Positions 15,419 through 24,383 of a DNA stretch of 64,000 nt are shown one piece after another. The position numbers and the translations under genes are program-made. This stretch comes from CAIXSC01 sp046349935 (GTDB lineage Bacteria; Planctomycetota; Planctomycetia; Pirellulales; Pirellulaceae), in NCBI GenBank assembly GCA_046349935.1, contig JAXMBK010000003.1, forward strand, positions 558,001-622,000, read 5' to 3'. The notes beneath the pieces were generated by a model, which saw only the letters and a program-made list of their open reading frames with translations, made no database searches and was not told where the DNA came from. How positions within the stretch are numbered: position 1 is the stretch's first letter; each line of letters starts with the position of its first letter.

Positions 15419-17818
15419 ATGTCGTCGCCCACCTTGTTTTCCCGTCGCTTTACAAGCCCTCGCATGTTGAATTGGCTCGGCCGCACCGCGCGCCGTTTGG
15501 CCTGCAGTTTTGCCTGTCTCGCCGCATTGCAATCGGCGTCCGGAGCGGCTGCACCGAGTATCACGAACGTCTCGCTCCGTGGTCTACGCATCGGCGGCGT
15601 CACGACGTTGGTTGTCGACGGCGCTGAATTGGGCCCTCAAACCAAGCTGATTCTCCCTTGGCCGAACGCCCAGCAGTCAGTCCGCGCCGAATCGAACTCA
15701 CAGAGGGCGATCATCGACGTGACCCTGCCGCCCGCTGTGCAGCCTGGGCTCTATTCGTTGCGTTTGGCAAGCGACGCGGGAGTCTCGAATTTGGTCGTCG
15801 TGGGCGTCGATCAGTTCGAGCAAAAACCGTGGTCGCCGGAAGCCGGTCCGCTGCCGACCGCGTTGCACGGCGCGCTCGCGGGCGAACAACGACTGCGAAC
15901 CACGTTCGCAGGACGCAAGGGTCAAGCCATCGCGGTGGACGTCGAGTGCCAGCGGTTGGGAAGTGCGCCGCGGCCCGTGGTGCGGCTGATCGACGCACGC
16001 GGCGTGCAATTGGCGTGGAGCCCGCCGCGAGCCGAAGTGGGCGGCGACGCGCGGCTCGACGCCGTCTTACCGCAGGATGGCGTCTACACCGTGGAAGTCC
16101 ATGACCTGGTGTATCGCGCTGCAGCGCCGGGATTCGTCCGCGTCAAGATCGGCGAATTGAGTTGGGCCAATCAGGTCTTTCCAACCGGAGTGACTCGCAA
16201 TAGTGCGTCGAAAGTCGAGTGGCGCGGCAGTCGCTTGACTCCCGCGGGCGCCGCGACGCTGCAAATCGTTGATCCGCTGACGCGCGACGCCGTTGTTCCC
16301 TTCGCGGCAGCGCACCTCTTTACGGGGCATTTACCAAGCGTCGCGGTGTCCGACTCGGCGGAAGTCACGGAATCTGCAACGAGTGCATCGCCGGGGCCGG
16401 CGGGGCGCGTCCCGCTGGCCATCAGCGGCCGTCTCTCGGCGAAGGGCGAAGAGGACCGCTTCCTCGTTGAAGTGACGCCTGGTCGCCGCTTGCAGTTCGA
16501 AGTCTATGCTCGTCGCATCGGTTCGCCTGTCGACGCCGTGCTCAGTCTCGTCGGTCCCCAAGGCAACGGACTGGCTTCGGCCGACGATCGCCCCGGAACC
16601 CCGGACCCGCTGCTTGATTTCGCCGTCCCGGCGAATATGGATCGACTGCAGATCTCGGTGCGCGATCTAAGCGGCCGAGGCGGGGACGATTTCGTCTATC
16701 GCGTCGTCGCCCGCGATCTGTCGCAGCCCGAGGTAGAGGTCGTGCTGCCGTTCGATCGGCTCAACGTCGCCGCCGGTTCGACGCAATTGATTCCCGTCCA
16801 AGTGCTGCGTCGTAGTTACGACGGTCCGGTGCAGCTTGAATTTCGCGATGCCTCGATTCCAGGCTTGGTTTGGCAAGGTCTAACGATCGCCCCCGGCGCC
16901 GCCCAGGGGCTCGTGTCGCTCACCGTCCCGGCCGGCGCCGCCCCGACGACGGTCGTCGGACGCTTCGCGGTTCAGGGCGGCGACGGAGCGACGCCGTTGG
17001 TGCGCGCGGCGCAAGCGGCCGACGGGCCGGCGTTTCGTTTGCGCCCTTGGGCTCGCTCAGAATTTGCCATCGGCACGGCCGTCGCGAGCCCCTTGAGCAT
17101 CGATTGGGTCGCAGACGGCGGCGACGAAACGCTGCCGCTTGGCTGGAAACTGGTGCGCAAGGTCGCCGTACAGCGCAGCCCGGCCGCGACCGGCGCCGTG
17201 CGTCTGCGATTGGTCACAACGCAACCAACGCCGAAGAAGACCGTCAAGCAGAACAATCAAGACGTGCAGGTCGATGACGTCGAACGCACGTTGCGGCTGG
17301 AGGGAACGCCGCAGATCGCCGCCGGCCAAAGCGAGACGCAGGTCGCTTTCTTGGCGCCCGCCGAACTGGGCGTTGGTCCGTGGTCGCTGGCGATCGTCGC
17401 CGAACTGTTGGCGGCCGACGGCAAGACGGTCGTCGCGGCGGTGGCGACTCCTGTGAAGACCATGGCCGTTCGCGCGCAATTGACGCTTCAAGTTGCGAAC
17501 CCTGGCGCCCTGGAAGGGCGAGCGGGGATGGGCGAGGCGGGTAAGCTGACGGGTCAAGTGATGCGTGCGACAGGATGGGACGCGCCCGTGACGGTGTCGC
17601 TGGCGGGGTTGCCGGAAGGCGTCAAGTCGCCGGAAGTGGTGGTGCCGGCGGGGCAAGTCGATTTCGTCTTGCCGCTGCAGTTTGCGGCCGGAACGAAGGC
17701 GGGCGACGTGCCGGGCGTGCGCGTGGTCGCGACCGGCGTCTTTGCGCCGCAACAGCCGGAGGGCCTGGTGCGTTCGAATGAAGTCCCCGTGAAGCTGAAG
17801 GTTTTGCCGGGGACGTAA
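15419..17818 (+). CDS. Exported PPC-domain protein
   Basis: The 799-residue protein is preceded by GGGAG with correct spacing. An N-terminal signal region (about 20-45, 'LACSFACLAALQSASGAAA') leads to an IPT/TIG-like start 'PSITNVSLRGLRIGGVTTLVVDGAELG'. Two pre-peptidase C-terminal (PPC) type beta-sandwiches follow, e.g. 'GRLSAKGEEDRFLVEVTPGRRLQFEVYARRIGSPVDAVLSL' style sequence around residues 340-430. The rest is further Ig-like beta strands. It resembles the PPC protein at 43890-46253 in length and plan. In planctomycetes such proteins accompany DUF1501/DUF1549 proteins at the cell surface; here it stands apart. Probably adhesive or scaffold; no enzyme motif seen. Confidence 0.82.
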   Translation: MSSPTLFSRRFTSPRMLNWLGRTARRLACSFACLAALQSASGAAAPSITNVSLRGLRIGGVTTLVVDGAELGPQTKLILPWPNAQQSVRAESNSQRAIIDVTLPPAVQPGLYSLRLASDAGVSNLVVVGVDQFEQKPWSPEAGPLPTALHGALAGEQRLRTTFAGRKGQAIAVDVECQRLGSAPRPVVRLIDARGVQLAWSPPRAEVGGDARLDAVLPQDGVYTVEVHDLVYRAAAPGFVRVKIGELSWANQVFPTGVTRNSASKVEWRGSRLTPAGAATLQIVDPLTRDAVVPFAAAHLFTGHLPSVAVSDSAEVTESATSASPGPAGRVPLAISGRLSAKGEEDRFLVEVTPGRRLQFEVYARRIGSPVDAVLSLVGPQGNGLASADDRPGTPDPLLDFAVPANMDRLQISVRDLSGRGGDDFVYRVVARDLSQPEVEVVLPFDRLNVAAGSTQLIPVQVLRRSYDGPVQLEFRDASIPGLVWQGLTIAPGAAQGLVSLTVPAGAAPTTVVGRFAVQGGDGATPLVRAAQAADGPAFRLRPWARSEFAIGTAVASPLSIDWVADGGDETLPLGWKLVRKVAVQRSPAATGAVRLRLVTTQPTPKKTVKQNNQDVQVDDVERTLRLEGTPQIAAGQSETQVAFLAPAELGVGPWSLAIVAELLAADGKTVVAAVATPVKTMAVRAQLTLQVANPGALEGRAGMGEAGKLTGQVMRATGWDAPVTVSLAGLPEGVKSPEVVVPAGQVDFVLPLQFAAGTKAGDVPGVRVVATGVFAPQQPEGLVRSNEVPVKLKVLPGT

Positions 17819-17857
17819 CGCCGCTCAATTCGTCTTCCGGCAGCACGCCAGAATCGC

Positions 17858-17863
17858 TATAAG
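17858..17863 (+). promoter_or_regulatory. Candidate -10 element before the Zn-PLC/DUF4332 gene
   Basis: GCTATAAG lies 38 bp before the ATG at 17902. The spacing matches that of TAGAAT before 31710. No clear -35 box. Confidence 0.35.
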
Positions 17864-17901
17864 CTCAGGTCCGCGTTCGTTCACGGAGGAACTCTCGGGC
17901 C

Positions 17902-20193
17902 ATGGCGATCCTGCATAAGTTGGTCTTCCTCACCGCTTGTCCTGGTACTCACCACAAGTTGGCGATGGATGCATTGCGCCATCTCCGCTGCCCGGAAGCC
18001 GACCGCTGGCATGACTTGTTCTTGAACTACTACGAGCCGTATTTGGAAGGCGCAAAAGCGCCCGACAAGGAATTCAAGGACTTCCAGAACCACGTTTTGC
18101 ACGTCCGCGAGAACTATTGGGGCGGCGCGATTCGGACGGCTCAGCTTTGGTACGAGCGGTTGGTGAAGGCGTTGCGGCGCGAGTATTGGAGCGACGCGGT
18201 CTATACGGCGGGCGTGCTTAGCCATTACTTCACCGACCCGATGATGCCGTTTCACACCGGTCAGACGGAGGAAGAGGGGCGCGTTCATCGGGCGGCCGAG
18301 TGGAGCATTACGAAGTGCTACGAAGAGTTTCAAAAGATCCTTGAGCAGGATTTCGGCGGATACCCGACGGTGCTGACGCCGGAGGGCCCCGACTGGCTCT
18401 CGAAGCTCATCAAGGAAGGCGCCGAACTGGCGAACTCGCATTACCAACCGTTGCTCGACCACTACAACTTGGCGGCCGGCGTGCAACATCCTCCGTCGGG
18501 GCTGGACCAGGAGGCGAAGGACCGAGTCGCTCAGATGATCGGCTTTGCGGCGGTCGGCTTTGCGCGGGTGCTTGAGAAGGCGTTCGTCGAGGCGGGGTCG
18601 GCGCCGCCGATGTGCGAATTGGTGACGGAAACCGTGCTCGCGACGCTTAAGGCGCCAGGTCGGTGGCTCCTGGCGCGAATGGACGACGAGGATGAGCGCG
18701 AGGAGTTAGAGGAGCTGTTGGCGGAGGTCGAGCAGACAGGGAAAGCTCTCGAAACGCTGCGCGACGATGACAAATTCGTCCGGAAGCTGCATGCCCACCA
18801 AGTGCTCAAGGTGTCGCTCAAGGATCTCGACGCCCAGCCGGCGAAACCGACCGGGCTGCATTATGGGACGGGGAAGCTTGATCGCCGCCGAGCCCCCGAT
18901 TTCTTCGAGCGGTGGTTTGGGTGGGATTTGAATTGGCTGGACTGGGAAGACGACGATGCGCCGCAGTTTGTGCCGCCGATTCCAGTCCCTCGGCAAGGCG
19001 TCGGGATGAGCACGCCGGGCGTCTCGCGCGTTGTCGGTCCGGCGGCGATGCATTCTGCGGGAACTGCAAGCGGCGAAGTGCGAAGCGGGACGGTGCGCAG
19101 CGGCGCAGGCGGCGCCGCGACAAGTCGAAGACGCCGTCGCGGAGCGAGTCGCCCGTCGGTCCCGTTGCGCGAGTCGGCGGCTGGAGAATTCAGTGAAAAG
19201 CTGAGTGCTGAACAATCGCAGGAATCGCCGAGCGCGAACGGGGATGCGACGGCCTGGGAAGCAAGCCGTCGCGCGCCTGCGAAGGCTATCGCTGTGGAGG
19301 GCGATGACCGCGGCGAACGCATCTCGGCCGCGCCGCCGCCCAAACGCTCCTGGCTTAACTGGACGCGCCGCAAAGACGCGGCTCAACCGGCGTCCGCGGA
19401 GACGCCTGACGACGTGGAGCGAAAGTCGGCTGTTGCGTCGTCGGAGGAGTCGCACTCCGAGGCGTCGAATGGAGCGGGCGACCGTGACGTCGCGCGTGCA
19501 GAGTCGCGGGGAGTGCGTTTCAAGCAGGCGATGCGCGGAGTTGCGTCGAAGGTCTGGCAAGGCACGACGAACGCCGCCGGAAAAATGAAGAAATTCGTGC
19601 CGAAGTTCAAGCGAGGGTCGAAGCCTGCGGAAACGGCAGAGTCGCTGGCTGAGGAGGCGGGGGACGCGGCGGCGGAACGTCAGGGACTGGCAAGTCGCAG
19701 CATGGAGGAGCCTATGCGAGGCGGCAAGGGACGCAGTTCGTCGCGCTCCAAAGAGCTGAAGTTCTATCTTCAACTGGATAGCGCGGTCGAGGATGCGCCG
19801 TCGATCGGCCCCAAGATGGCTCGACGCCTGGAGGGACAAGGCGTACGTTCGATCGCCGATCTGCTTGAGACGGATGCTGACGAGTTAGCGGAACGACTTG
19901 GACAAAAGCAGATTGACGGCGATGTGGTGCGCCAGTGGCAGCAGCAGTCGGACTTGATGTGTCGGATTCCTGAAGTACGCGGGCATGACGTACAGATCCT
20001 GGTGGCGTGCGGGATTACGGACCCAGCGGAGTTGGCGGCGATGGATCCTGCATCCTTATATGAGTTGGTGGAACCATTTCTGGGGACGCGCGAAGCGGAG
20101 TCGATCTTGCGCGGCAGTCCGGCGCCGGATCTGAATGAAATCGCCGACTGGATCGACTGGGCCCAACACGCGCGTCCGCGCCGAGCGGCGTAA
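17902..20193 (+). CDS. Zinc-dependent phospholipase C/S1-P1-like domain fused to a DUF4332 tail
   Basis: GGAGGA precedes the ATG. Residues 1-230 look like the all-helical Zn-phospholipase C / S1-P1 nuclease fold: 'GTHHKLAMDALRHL', 'AKAPDKEFKDF', 'VLSHYFTDPMMPFHTG' and 'VHRAAEW' give spaced His and Asp ligands for a metal cluster. Residues about 340-610 are Ser/Ala/Arg-rich and disordered. The C-terminus (about 615-750) contains 'DAPSIGPKMARRLEGQGVRSIADLLETDADELAERLG', a helix-hairpin-helix-like DUF4332 module of two repeats. No signal peptide is seen, so a cytoplasmic role is likely. The joint presence of a hydrolase-like domain and an HhH-like module hints at nucleic acid, but this is inference. 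Confidence 0.75.
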   Translation: MAILHKLVFLTACPGTHHKLAMDALRHLRCPEADRWHDLFLNYYEPYLEGAKAPDKEFKDFQNHVLHVRENYWGGAIRTAQLWYERLVKALRREYWSDAVYTAGVLSHYFTDPMMPFHTGQTEEEGRVHRAAEWSITKCYEEFQKILEQDFGGYPTVLTPEGPDWLSKLIKEGAELANSHYQPLLDHYNLAAGVQHPPSGLDQEAKDRVAQMIGFAAVGFARVLEKAFVEAGSAPPMCELVTETVLATLKAPGRWLLARMDDEDEREELEELLAEVEQTGKALETLRDDDKFVRKLHAHQVLKVSLKDLDAQPAKPTGLHYGTGKLDRRRAPDFFERWFGWDLNWLDWEDDDAPQFVPPIPVPRQGVGMSTPGVSRVVGPAAMHSAGTASGEVRSGTVRSGAGGAATSRRRRRGASRPSVPLRESAAGEFSEKLSAEQSQESPSANGDATAWEASRRAPAKAIAVEGDDRGERISAAPPPKRSWLNWTRRKDAAQPASAETPDDVERKSAVASSEESHSEASNGAGDRDVARAESRGVRFKQAMRGVASKVWQGTTNAAGKMKKFVPKFKRGSKPAETAESLAEEAGDAAAERQGLASRSMEEPMRGGKGRSSSRSKELKFYLQLDSAVEDAPSIGPKMARRLEGQGVRSIADLLETDADELAERLGQKQIDGDVVRQWQQQSDLMCRIPEVRGHDVQILVACGITDPAELAAMDPASLYELVEPFLGTREAESILRGSPAPDLNEIADWIDWAQHARPRRAA

Positions 20194-20288
20194 GTGACGG
20201 ACGTCATTTTTCCTCTTGCGAAGAGCGGCGATTCCTGCCAAGCATAGGCGAGAAGGCGAGCATTTCTTTTTCAGGACGACCGAATTCC

Positions 20289-20990
20289 ATGTTGCTGCGC
20301 AATAAACGATTTCAGGGTTGGATTGGCGGATCGTTCCTGGAGTGGCTGGGGATCGACATCGTATCTCGTATGGAGATGCTTAGTCTCTCGTTCCATAAAG
20401 ACTGGAACAAGCTCAAGGTGCTGCGCCGGGCGCGACGAGAACGTCGCTCGATGGTGACGAATCAGGAGATGTTCATCTTGCATTCGCTGGCGAGCGGCAT
20501 GCGAGACGTGCACGGCGACTTTGCGGAAGTGGGGCTGTTCCAAGGCAGTACCGCGAAAGTCATCTGCGACGCAAAAGGGGACAAGACGTTTCACTTATGC
20601 GATACGTTCGAAGGCTTGCCGGAGCCGAACGAGGCGGAGAGGATGGTGGAGAAGAAGGGCCGCTTCGCTTGCAGCCTTGAGTCGATTCAAAAGTACTTGG
20701 GTGACTACCCGAATCTGCGGTACCACAAGGGGTTTTGCCCCGAGTCGATTCGCGGCGTCTTGGACGAGACGCCGTTCTGCTTCGTGCATTTGGACGTGGA
20801 CCTATACGAGAGCACGAAGCAGTGCCTCGAGTATTTTTGGCCGCGGTTAGTGCCTGGCGGCGTGATCATTTCGCACGACTACTCGATCCTCGAGGGAGTC
20901 CGCGACGCCTTCTCGGAATTCACCGAGACGACCCGCGAAAAACTGATCGAATTGCCGACGACGCAGTGCATGATGATCAAGACTAGCTAG
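20289..20990 (+). CDS. TylF/MycF-type O-methyltransferase family protein
   Basis: The 233-residue protein has the class I SAM fold. 'GDFAEVGLFQGSTAKVICDA' is motif I with the acidic Glu and Gly-rich loop. 'FCFVHLDVDLYESTKQCLEYFWPRLVPGGVIISHDYS' matches the metal-binding Asp pair (DVD, then HDY) of macrocin-O-methyltransferase-like enzymes. These act on sugars or polyketides with Mg2+. The gene has no biosynthetic partners here, so the acceptor is unknown. It follows the DUF4332 gene by 95 bp on the same strand. Confidence 0.8.
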   Translation: MLLRNKRFQGWIGGSFLEWLGIDIVSRMEMLSLSFHKDWNKLKVLRRARRERRSMVTNQEMFILHSLASGMRDVHGDFAEVGLFQGSTAKVICDAKGDKTFHLCDTFEGLPEPNEAERMVEKKGRFACSLESIQKYLGDYPNLRYHKGFCPESIRGVLDETPFCFVHLDVDLYESTKQCLEYFWPRLVPGGVIISHDYSILEGVRDAFSEFTETTREKLIELPTTQCMMIKTS

Positions 20991-21191
20991 CCGCCATCGC
21001 CTCTGCCGCCCCTGCTAGAACAAGGGGGGACGGGGCAGTTCGCGCCTCTCTTCCAAGCAGGAGCGCGTACCGGGAGCGGCGACGGCGTGCAGACGTCGTC
21101 GAAACGAGCGTGCGCGCGGTGCGCAACGCGAAAAACGTCGACCCGCGAGAAGGAAAAACGCGCGCGAACGAGCCCGCCGGCGCATTCCCCC
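20991..21191. other. GC-rich gene-free spacer next to the transposase
   Basis: No ORF is credible here. The stretch has an imperfect hairpin, CTGCCGCCCC versus GGGGACGGGGCAG (about 21005-21042), and a CGCG-rich run. Its composition differs from the neighbouring methyltransferase gene. It may be the flank or relic of the mobile element that ends in the palindrome at 21192. Confidence 0.4.
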
Positions 21192-21220
21192 CCCACTAGG
21201 CAGACTGTCTGCCTAGTGGG
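21192..21220. repeat. Perfect palindrome holding the transposase stop codon
   Basis: CCCACTAGGCAGAC, one T, then GTCTGCCTAGTGGG: 14-bp perfect arms with a 1-nt centre. The stop codon TAG of the transposase gene (21213-21215 on the minus strand) lies inside the right arm. Sequence differs from the GTAG-GACAGGCT repeat family. Confidence 0.92.
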
Positions 21221-22553
21221 TTGGTTTTGGCCGGCGTTCGCGCGATTGCCGCGCCGCGCTGACCGCAATCCGCGCAAAACGCTCGGCCGCTTTCAACGCC
21301 TCGTCCGTCCACCGACCCGCGTCCAACCCCAGCCGCTGCAGAATCGGCGGCAGCTCCTCCGGGATCACCCCCCGCTTCCCCGCCGCCTCCTCCCGCCCGC
21401 ACGCCTCCAACAACACCAAGTACTTCTCCAAGTCCATCGGCAAATACCCCGTGTCCGACGCCCGCCGCCCCGCCTCCACCCCCGCATAACCGTCCCCCTC
21501 CACCCGCACCGACGATAACCACCCCGACCGCCGCCGCCCCGTCAACGCCCCCGTCGTCGTCGCTCCGCTCGACGATTTCCGCGCTCGTTTCTTTGCTCGC
21601 GTCTCTTTCGCCGCCGTCGACATGGCGCCCTCCTGCGCCCCACCCTCGCCGCTTCCTCCCTCCCCAGCCGCTCGCTCCTGCGGCGCGAGCTCCCCCGGCG
21701 CACCAACCGACTCCTCCCGCTCGCTCAATTCGCCCGCCTGCCGCCGCGCCCGCACTCGCTCCAGCGACGCCGTCAGCTCCTCATCCGTCCCGGCCCCAGC
21801 AGCCCCCTCGAGCCGGTCGTCGGTCGGCTCCCCCACCGCCTCCTCCCCAAGCACTCGCCGCAGCACCTCCTGCCGACGTCGCTGGTCCGCCGCCTGCGCC
21901 GCCGCCTGCCGCTCGACCTGCAAGTCCCGCAGCCGGTCGCACGCCCCGGTGTAGATCGAGTCCTCCGGCGACGTCGCCTGTCCCGCTCGAATCGGGTTCA
22001 AGTCGACGTACAGACTGCACGCCAACAGCGCCTCGTCGTTCGGCAACCGCACGCTCCCGAACCGCTCGGCCCAAAAATGCCCGATCAACTCGTCCTCCGC
22101 ATTCGCCTTCAGCGCGATCGGCTCCAGCAGCATGATCATGAACCAACTGATGTCCGCCAGCCGCTCCCGCAGCACCTCCACCCGCAACGGGTCCTCCAGC
22201 AGCTCCTGCACCTCCTCCGCCTTCGCCCGCGGCTTCAGCGGCAGACTCTTCCGCGATAGCCGCAGCCACCGCTCGGCCACCTCCCGCCGCTTGAGCCGCT
22301 TGGACAGATCGGGCCGGTTCCGCAGGATCGTGTGGACGTGGTTCTCCATCACCGCATAGTCCAGCACATCGATCGTAAACACGCTCGCCAGCGCCTCCAG
22401 CCGCTGCCGCACCCACTCTTTCCGGTACGTGTAATCGTTCCCCGAAACCAGATCCAACCCCGCCAAAAACGCTCGCCGCACGCACTGCGAAAAGCAGTGA
22501 TACGCGCCCACCCGGTTCTTCTCCATGATCTGTCGTCGTCGTTTCGATGGCAT
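21213..22553 (-). CDS. HUH-type (IS200/REP-transposase-like) transposase, planctomycete family
   Basis: The ATG at 22553 has AAGGAG eight bases upstream; a longer start at 22589 lacks support. The 446-residue protein opens 'MPSKRRRQIMEKNRVGAYHCFSQCVRRAFL' and has the HUH signature in 'AVMENHVHTILRNRPDL'. The Y1-type helix 'ISWFMIMLLEPIALKANAEDELIGHFWAERFGSV' aligns with REP-associated transposases, but the position of the nucleophilic Tyr is occupied by Ile. 'CSLYVDLNPIRAG' is another family motif. The last 220 residues are Ala/Glu/Gly-rich, of very high GC, and poorly conserved-looking. It would nick single-stranded hairpin DNA if active. Its stop lies in a palindrome, suggesting a co-moving unit. 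Confidence 0.82.
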   Translation of the reverse strand: MPSKRRRQIMEKNRVGAYHCFSQCVRRAFLAGLDLVSGNDYTYRKEWVRQRLEALASVFTIDVLDYAVMENHVHTILRNRPDLSKRLKRREVAERWLRLSRKSLPLKPRAKAEEVQELLEDPLRVEVLRERLADISWFMIMLLEPIALKANAEDELIGHFWAERFGSVRLPNDEALLACSLYVDLNPIRAGQATSPEDSIYTGACDRLRDLQVERQAAAQAADQRRRQEVLRRVLGEEAVGEPTDDRLEGAAGAGTDEELTASLERVRARRQAGELSEREESVGAPGELAPQERAAGEGGSGEGGAQEGAMSTAAKETRAKKRARKSSSGATTTGALTGRRRSGWLSSVRVEGDGYAGVEAGRRASDTGYLPMDLEKYLVLLEACGREEAAGKRGVIPEELPPILQRLGLDAGRWTDEALKAAERFARIAVSAARQSRERRPKPTH

Positions 22554-22682
22554 CGCCAAGCTCCTTCCCTCACGAGGAAACAGCCCCACGAACTACCAAT
22601 CGCAATTCAGACGAAAATCGGCCCTAGATTCCGCCGGATTCTTTAAAAAACAAGCGTATGGACTCACACGAACGTTCGGACG

Positions 22683-24239
22683 CTACCGCTCTAGCAGCGA
22701 GTCGCTCGGGCGGCTGCGGCCTTGCTTGATGAGTTGGTCAAGTTGAGACGTGAGGCGAGCGACCTCGTCTGGGTGCGAGACGGCGACATCCATGTCTTCA
22801 CCTGGGTCGTCAGACAATTTGTAGAGCGAGTGTTTGGCGGTTGGCAGAGGCCGTTCGTCTTTACTCACCACCGCTTGCGACTTCCCGCGTTTCTCATGTC
22901 GCACCAGCTTCCAGTCTCCAACTCGCAAACCAAAATTCCCGCTGCCATTGTCTTGCTGTAGCAAGTGGTCGCGTCCCTTAGCAACCGGCTTCCCCAGCAA
23001 GGCGTCGAGCACATTGAAACTATCGAGACAAGCGTCCACCGCCAGCGATTGCCCCGTCAGCGCCGCAAGACTGGCTGCCAAATCCACCGTACAGACGAGC
23101 TCATCGGACACCGCCGGCGCGATGCGTCCCTTCCAGCGCGTGATGAAGGGAGTGCGCGTACCGCCTTCCCAGACGCTGTATTTGCCGCCGCGGAACGGTC
23201 CCGCCGGCCGATGGTCGCCGAGCCGTTCCACGGCGTCATCCTTGTAGCCGTCGTCGAGCACCGGCCCGTTGTCTGAGCAGAAAATGACCAGCGTGCTCTC
23301 TGCCAGGCCGAGTCGATCGAGCGTCTTCATCAGTTCGCTCACGCACCAATCGAGCTGGATGATGCAATCACCCCGCGGTCCCAGGGGCGACTTTCCCTGA
23401 AACCGTTCGTGCGCAATTCGCGGCACGTGAATGTCTTGCGAGGCGAAATACAGAAAGAACGGACGATCTTGATGCGCCTCGATCCACCGATTCGATTCGC
23501 GCACCCACGCATCTGCGAGATCCTCGTCCCGAAATCGAGCTCGCGTTCCGCCGGTGTAAAAGCCGATGCGGCTAACTCCATTGTGGATCGTCTGGTTGTG
23601 ACCATGCGACCAATCCAACTTCAGCGTTTGGCGGTGCGTTATTCCTGTTGGATGTTCGCTCGTTGGCTGTTTGTCTCCGACCCATAAGGGATCGGACGGA
23701 TCGAGCCCCTTCACTCGATGACCTTCAACGAACACCTGCGGAACGCGGTCATTCGTCGTCGGCAAGATGAAGCAATGATCAAAGCCGATTTCGAGCGGCC
23801 CGGGACGCAGTTCGCCATTCCAGTCTGGCGCGGGGTCGCCCAAGCCGAGATGCCACTTACCAATCGCCGCCGTGGCATATCCGGCTCGCTTTAGGATGCC
23901 GGGCAACGTTTCAACGCCCGGCTTCACAACGGCCGGCCCATTCGGCGGTGCGATGCCCGTCCCCTTTTGACGAAATGCATAAGTTCCCGTCAGCAATGAA
24001 AAGCGAGTCGGCGTACAGGTCGACGCGCTGCAATAGCCGCTGGTGAAGCGCACCCCTTCGCTCGCGAGCCGATCGATGGACGGAGTCTGCACGCGACGCG
24101 CGCCGTAGCAGGAAACATCGCCATAGCCCAAGTCATCCGCGATGATGACGATGATGTTCGGCCGTTCCGCCGCCTGCACGGCGGTTGAGCAGATCGACAG
24201 CAACGCGACGACGAAGAGGGCGCGGCGCATCATGGACAT
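22683..24239 (-). CDS. Exported sulfatase (arylsulfatase A-like, S1 family)
   Basis: Starting at 24239 the product has 518 residues with signal peptide 'MSMMRRALFVVALLSICSTAVQA'; the in-frame extension to 24320 adds non-signal sequence. Metal site 'NIIVIIADDLGYGD' (Asp-Asp) is followed by the formylglycine motif CTPTR (Cys75 to Arg79) in 'CSASTCTPTRFSLLTGTYA', then 'AAIGKWHLG' and 'VIFCSDNGP'. So it is a Cys-type sulfatase that needs formylglycine-generating enzyme. It hydrolyses a sulfate ester, probably of an algal polysaccharide, in the periplasm; the exact substrate cannot be told. It is followed on the same strand by the transposase and preceded by the E1/KAS III fusion gene. Confidence 0.93.
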   Translation of the reverse strand: MSMMRRALFVVALLSICSTAVQAAERPNIIVIIADDLGYGDVSCYGARRVQTPSIDRLASEGVRFTSGYCSASTCTPTRFSLLTGTYAFRQKGTGIAPPNGPAVVKPGVETLPGILKRAGYATAAIGKWHLGLGDPAPDWNGELRPGPLEIGFDHCFILPTTNDRVPQVFVEGHRVKGLDPSDPLWVGDKQPTSEHPTGITHRQTLKLDWSHGHNQTIHNGVSRIGFYTGGTRARFRDEDLADAWVRESNRWIEAHQDRPFFLYFASQDIHVPRIAHERFQGKSPLGPRGDCIIQLDWCVSELMKTLDRLGLAESTLVIFCSDNGPVLDDGYKDDAVERLGDHRPAGPFRGGKYSVWEGGTRTPFITRWKGRIAPAVSDELVCTVDLAASLAALTGQSLAVDACLDSFNVLDALLGKPVAKGRDHLLQQDNGSGNFGLRVGDWKLVRHEKRGKSQAVVSKDERPLPTAKHSLYKLSDDPGEDMDVAVSHPDEVARLTSQLDQLIKQGRSRPSDSLLER

Positions 24240-24383
24240 GACTTCCAATCCACTGCCGCTCGGGCCGCGGCAAAAATGGCAATCGGGGCGAGGTGCAAGC
24301 CGACGACCATTCGTCGACACTCAATGCCGCGCTTGATTGGAAGTGCTGGAACGCCCGACTTCAAGACTAGGGCGTCGGAGAAA

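Noticed and set aside
18706..19839. 377-codon minus-strand frame antisense to the DUF4332 gene
   Set aside because: Arg/Leu/Ser-rich shadow of the linker region.
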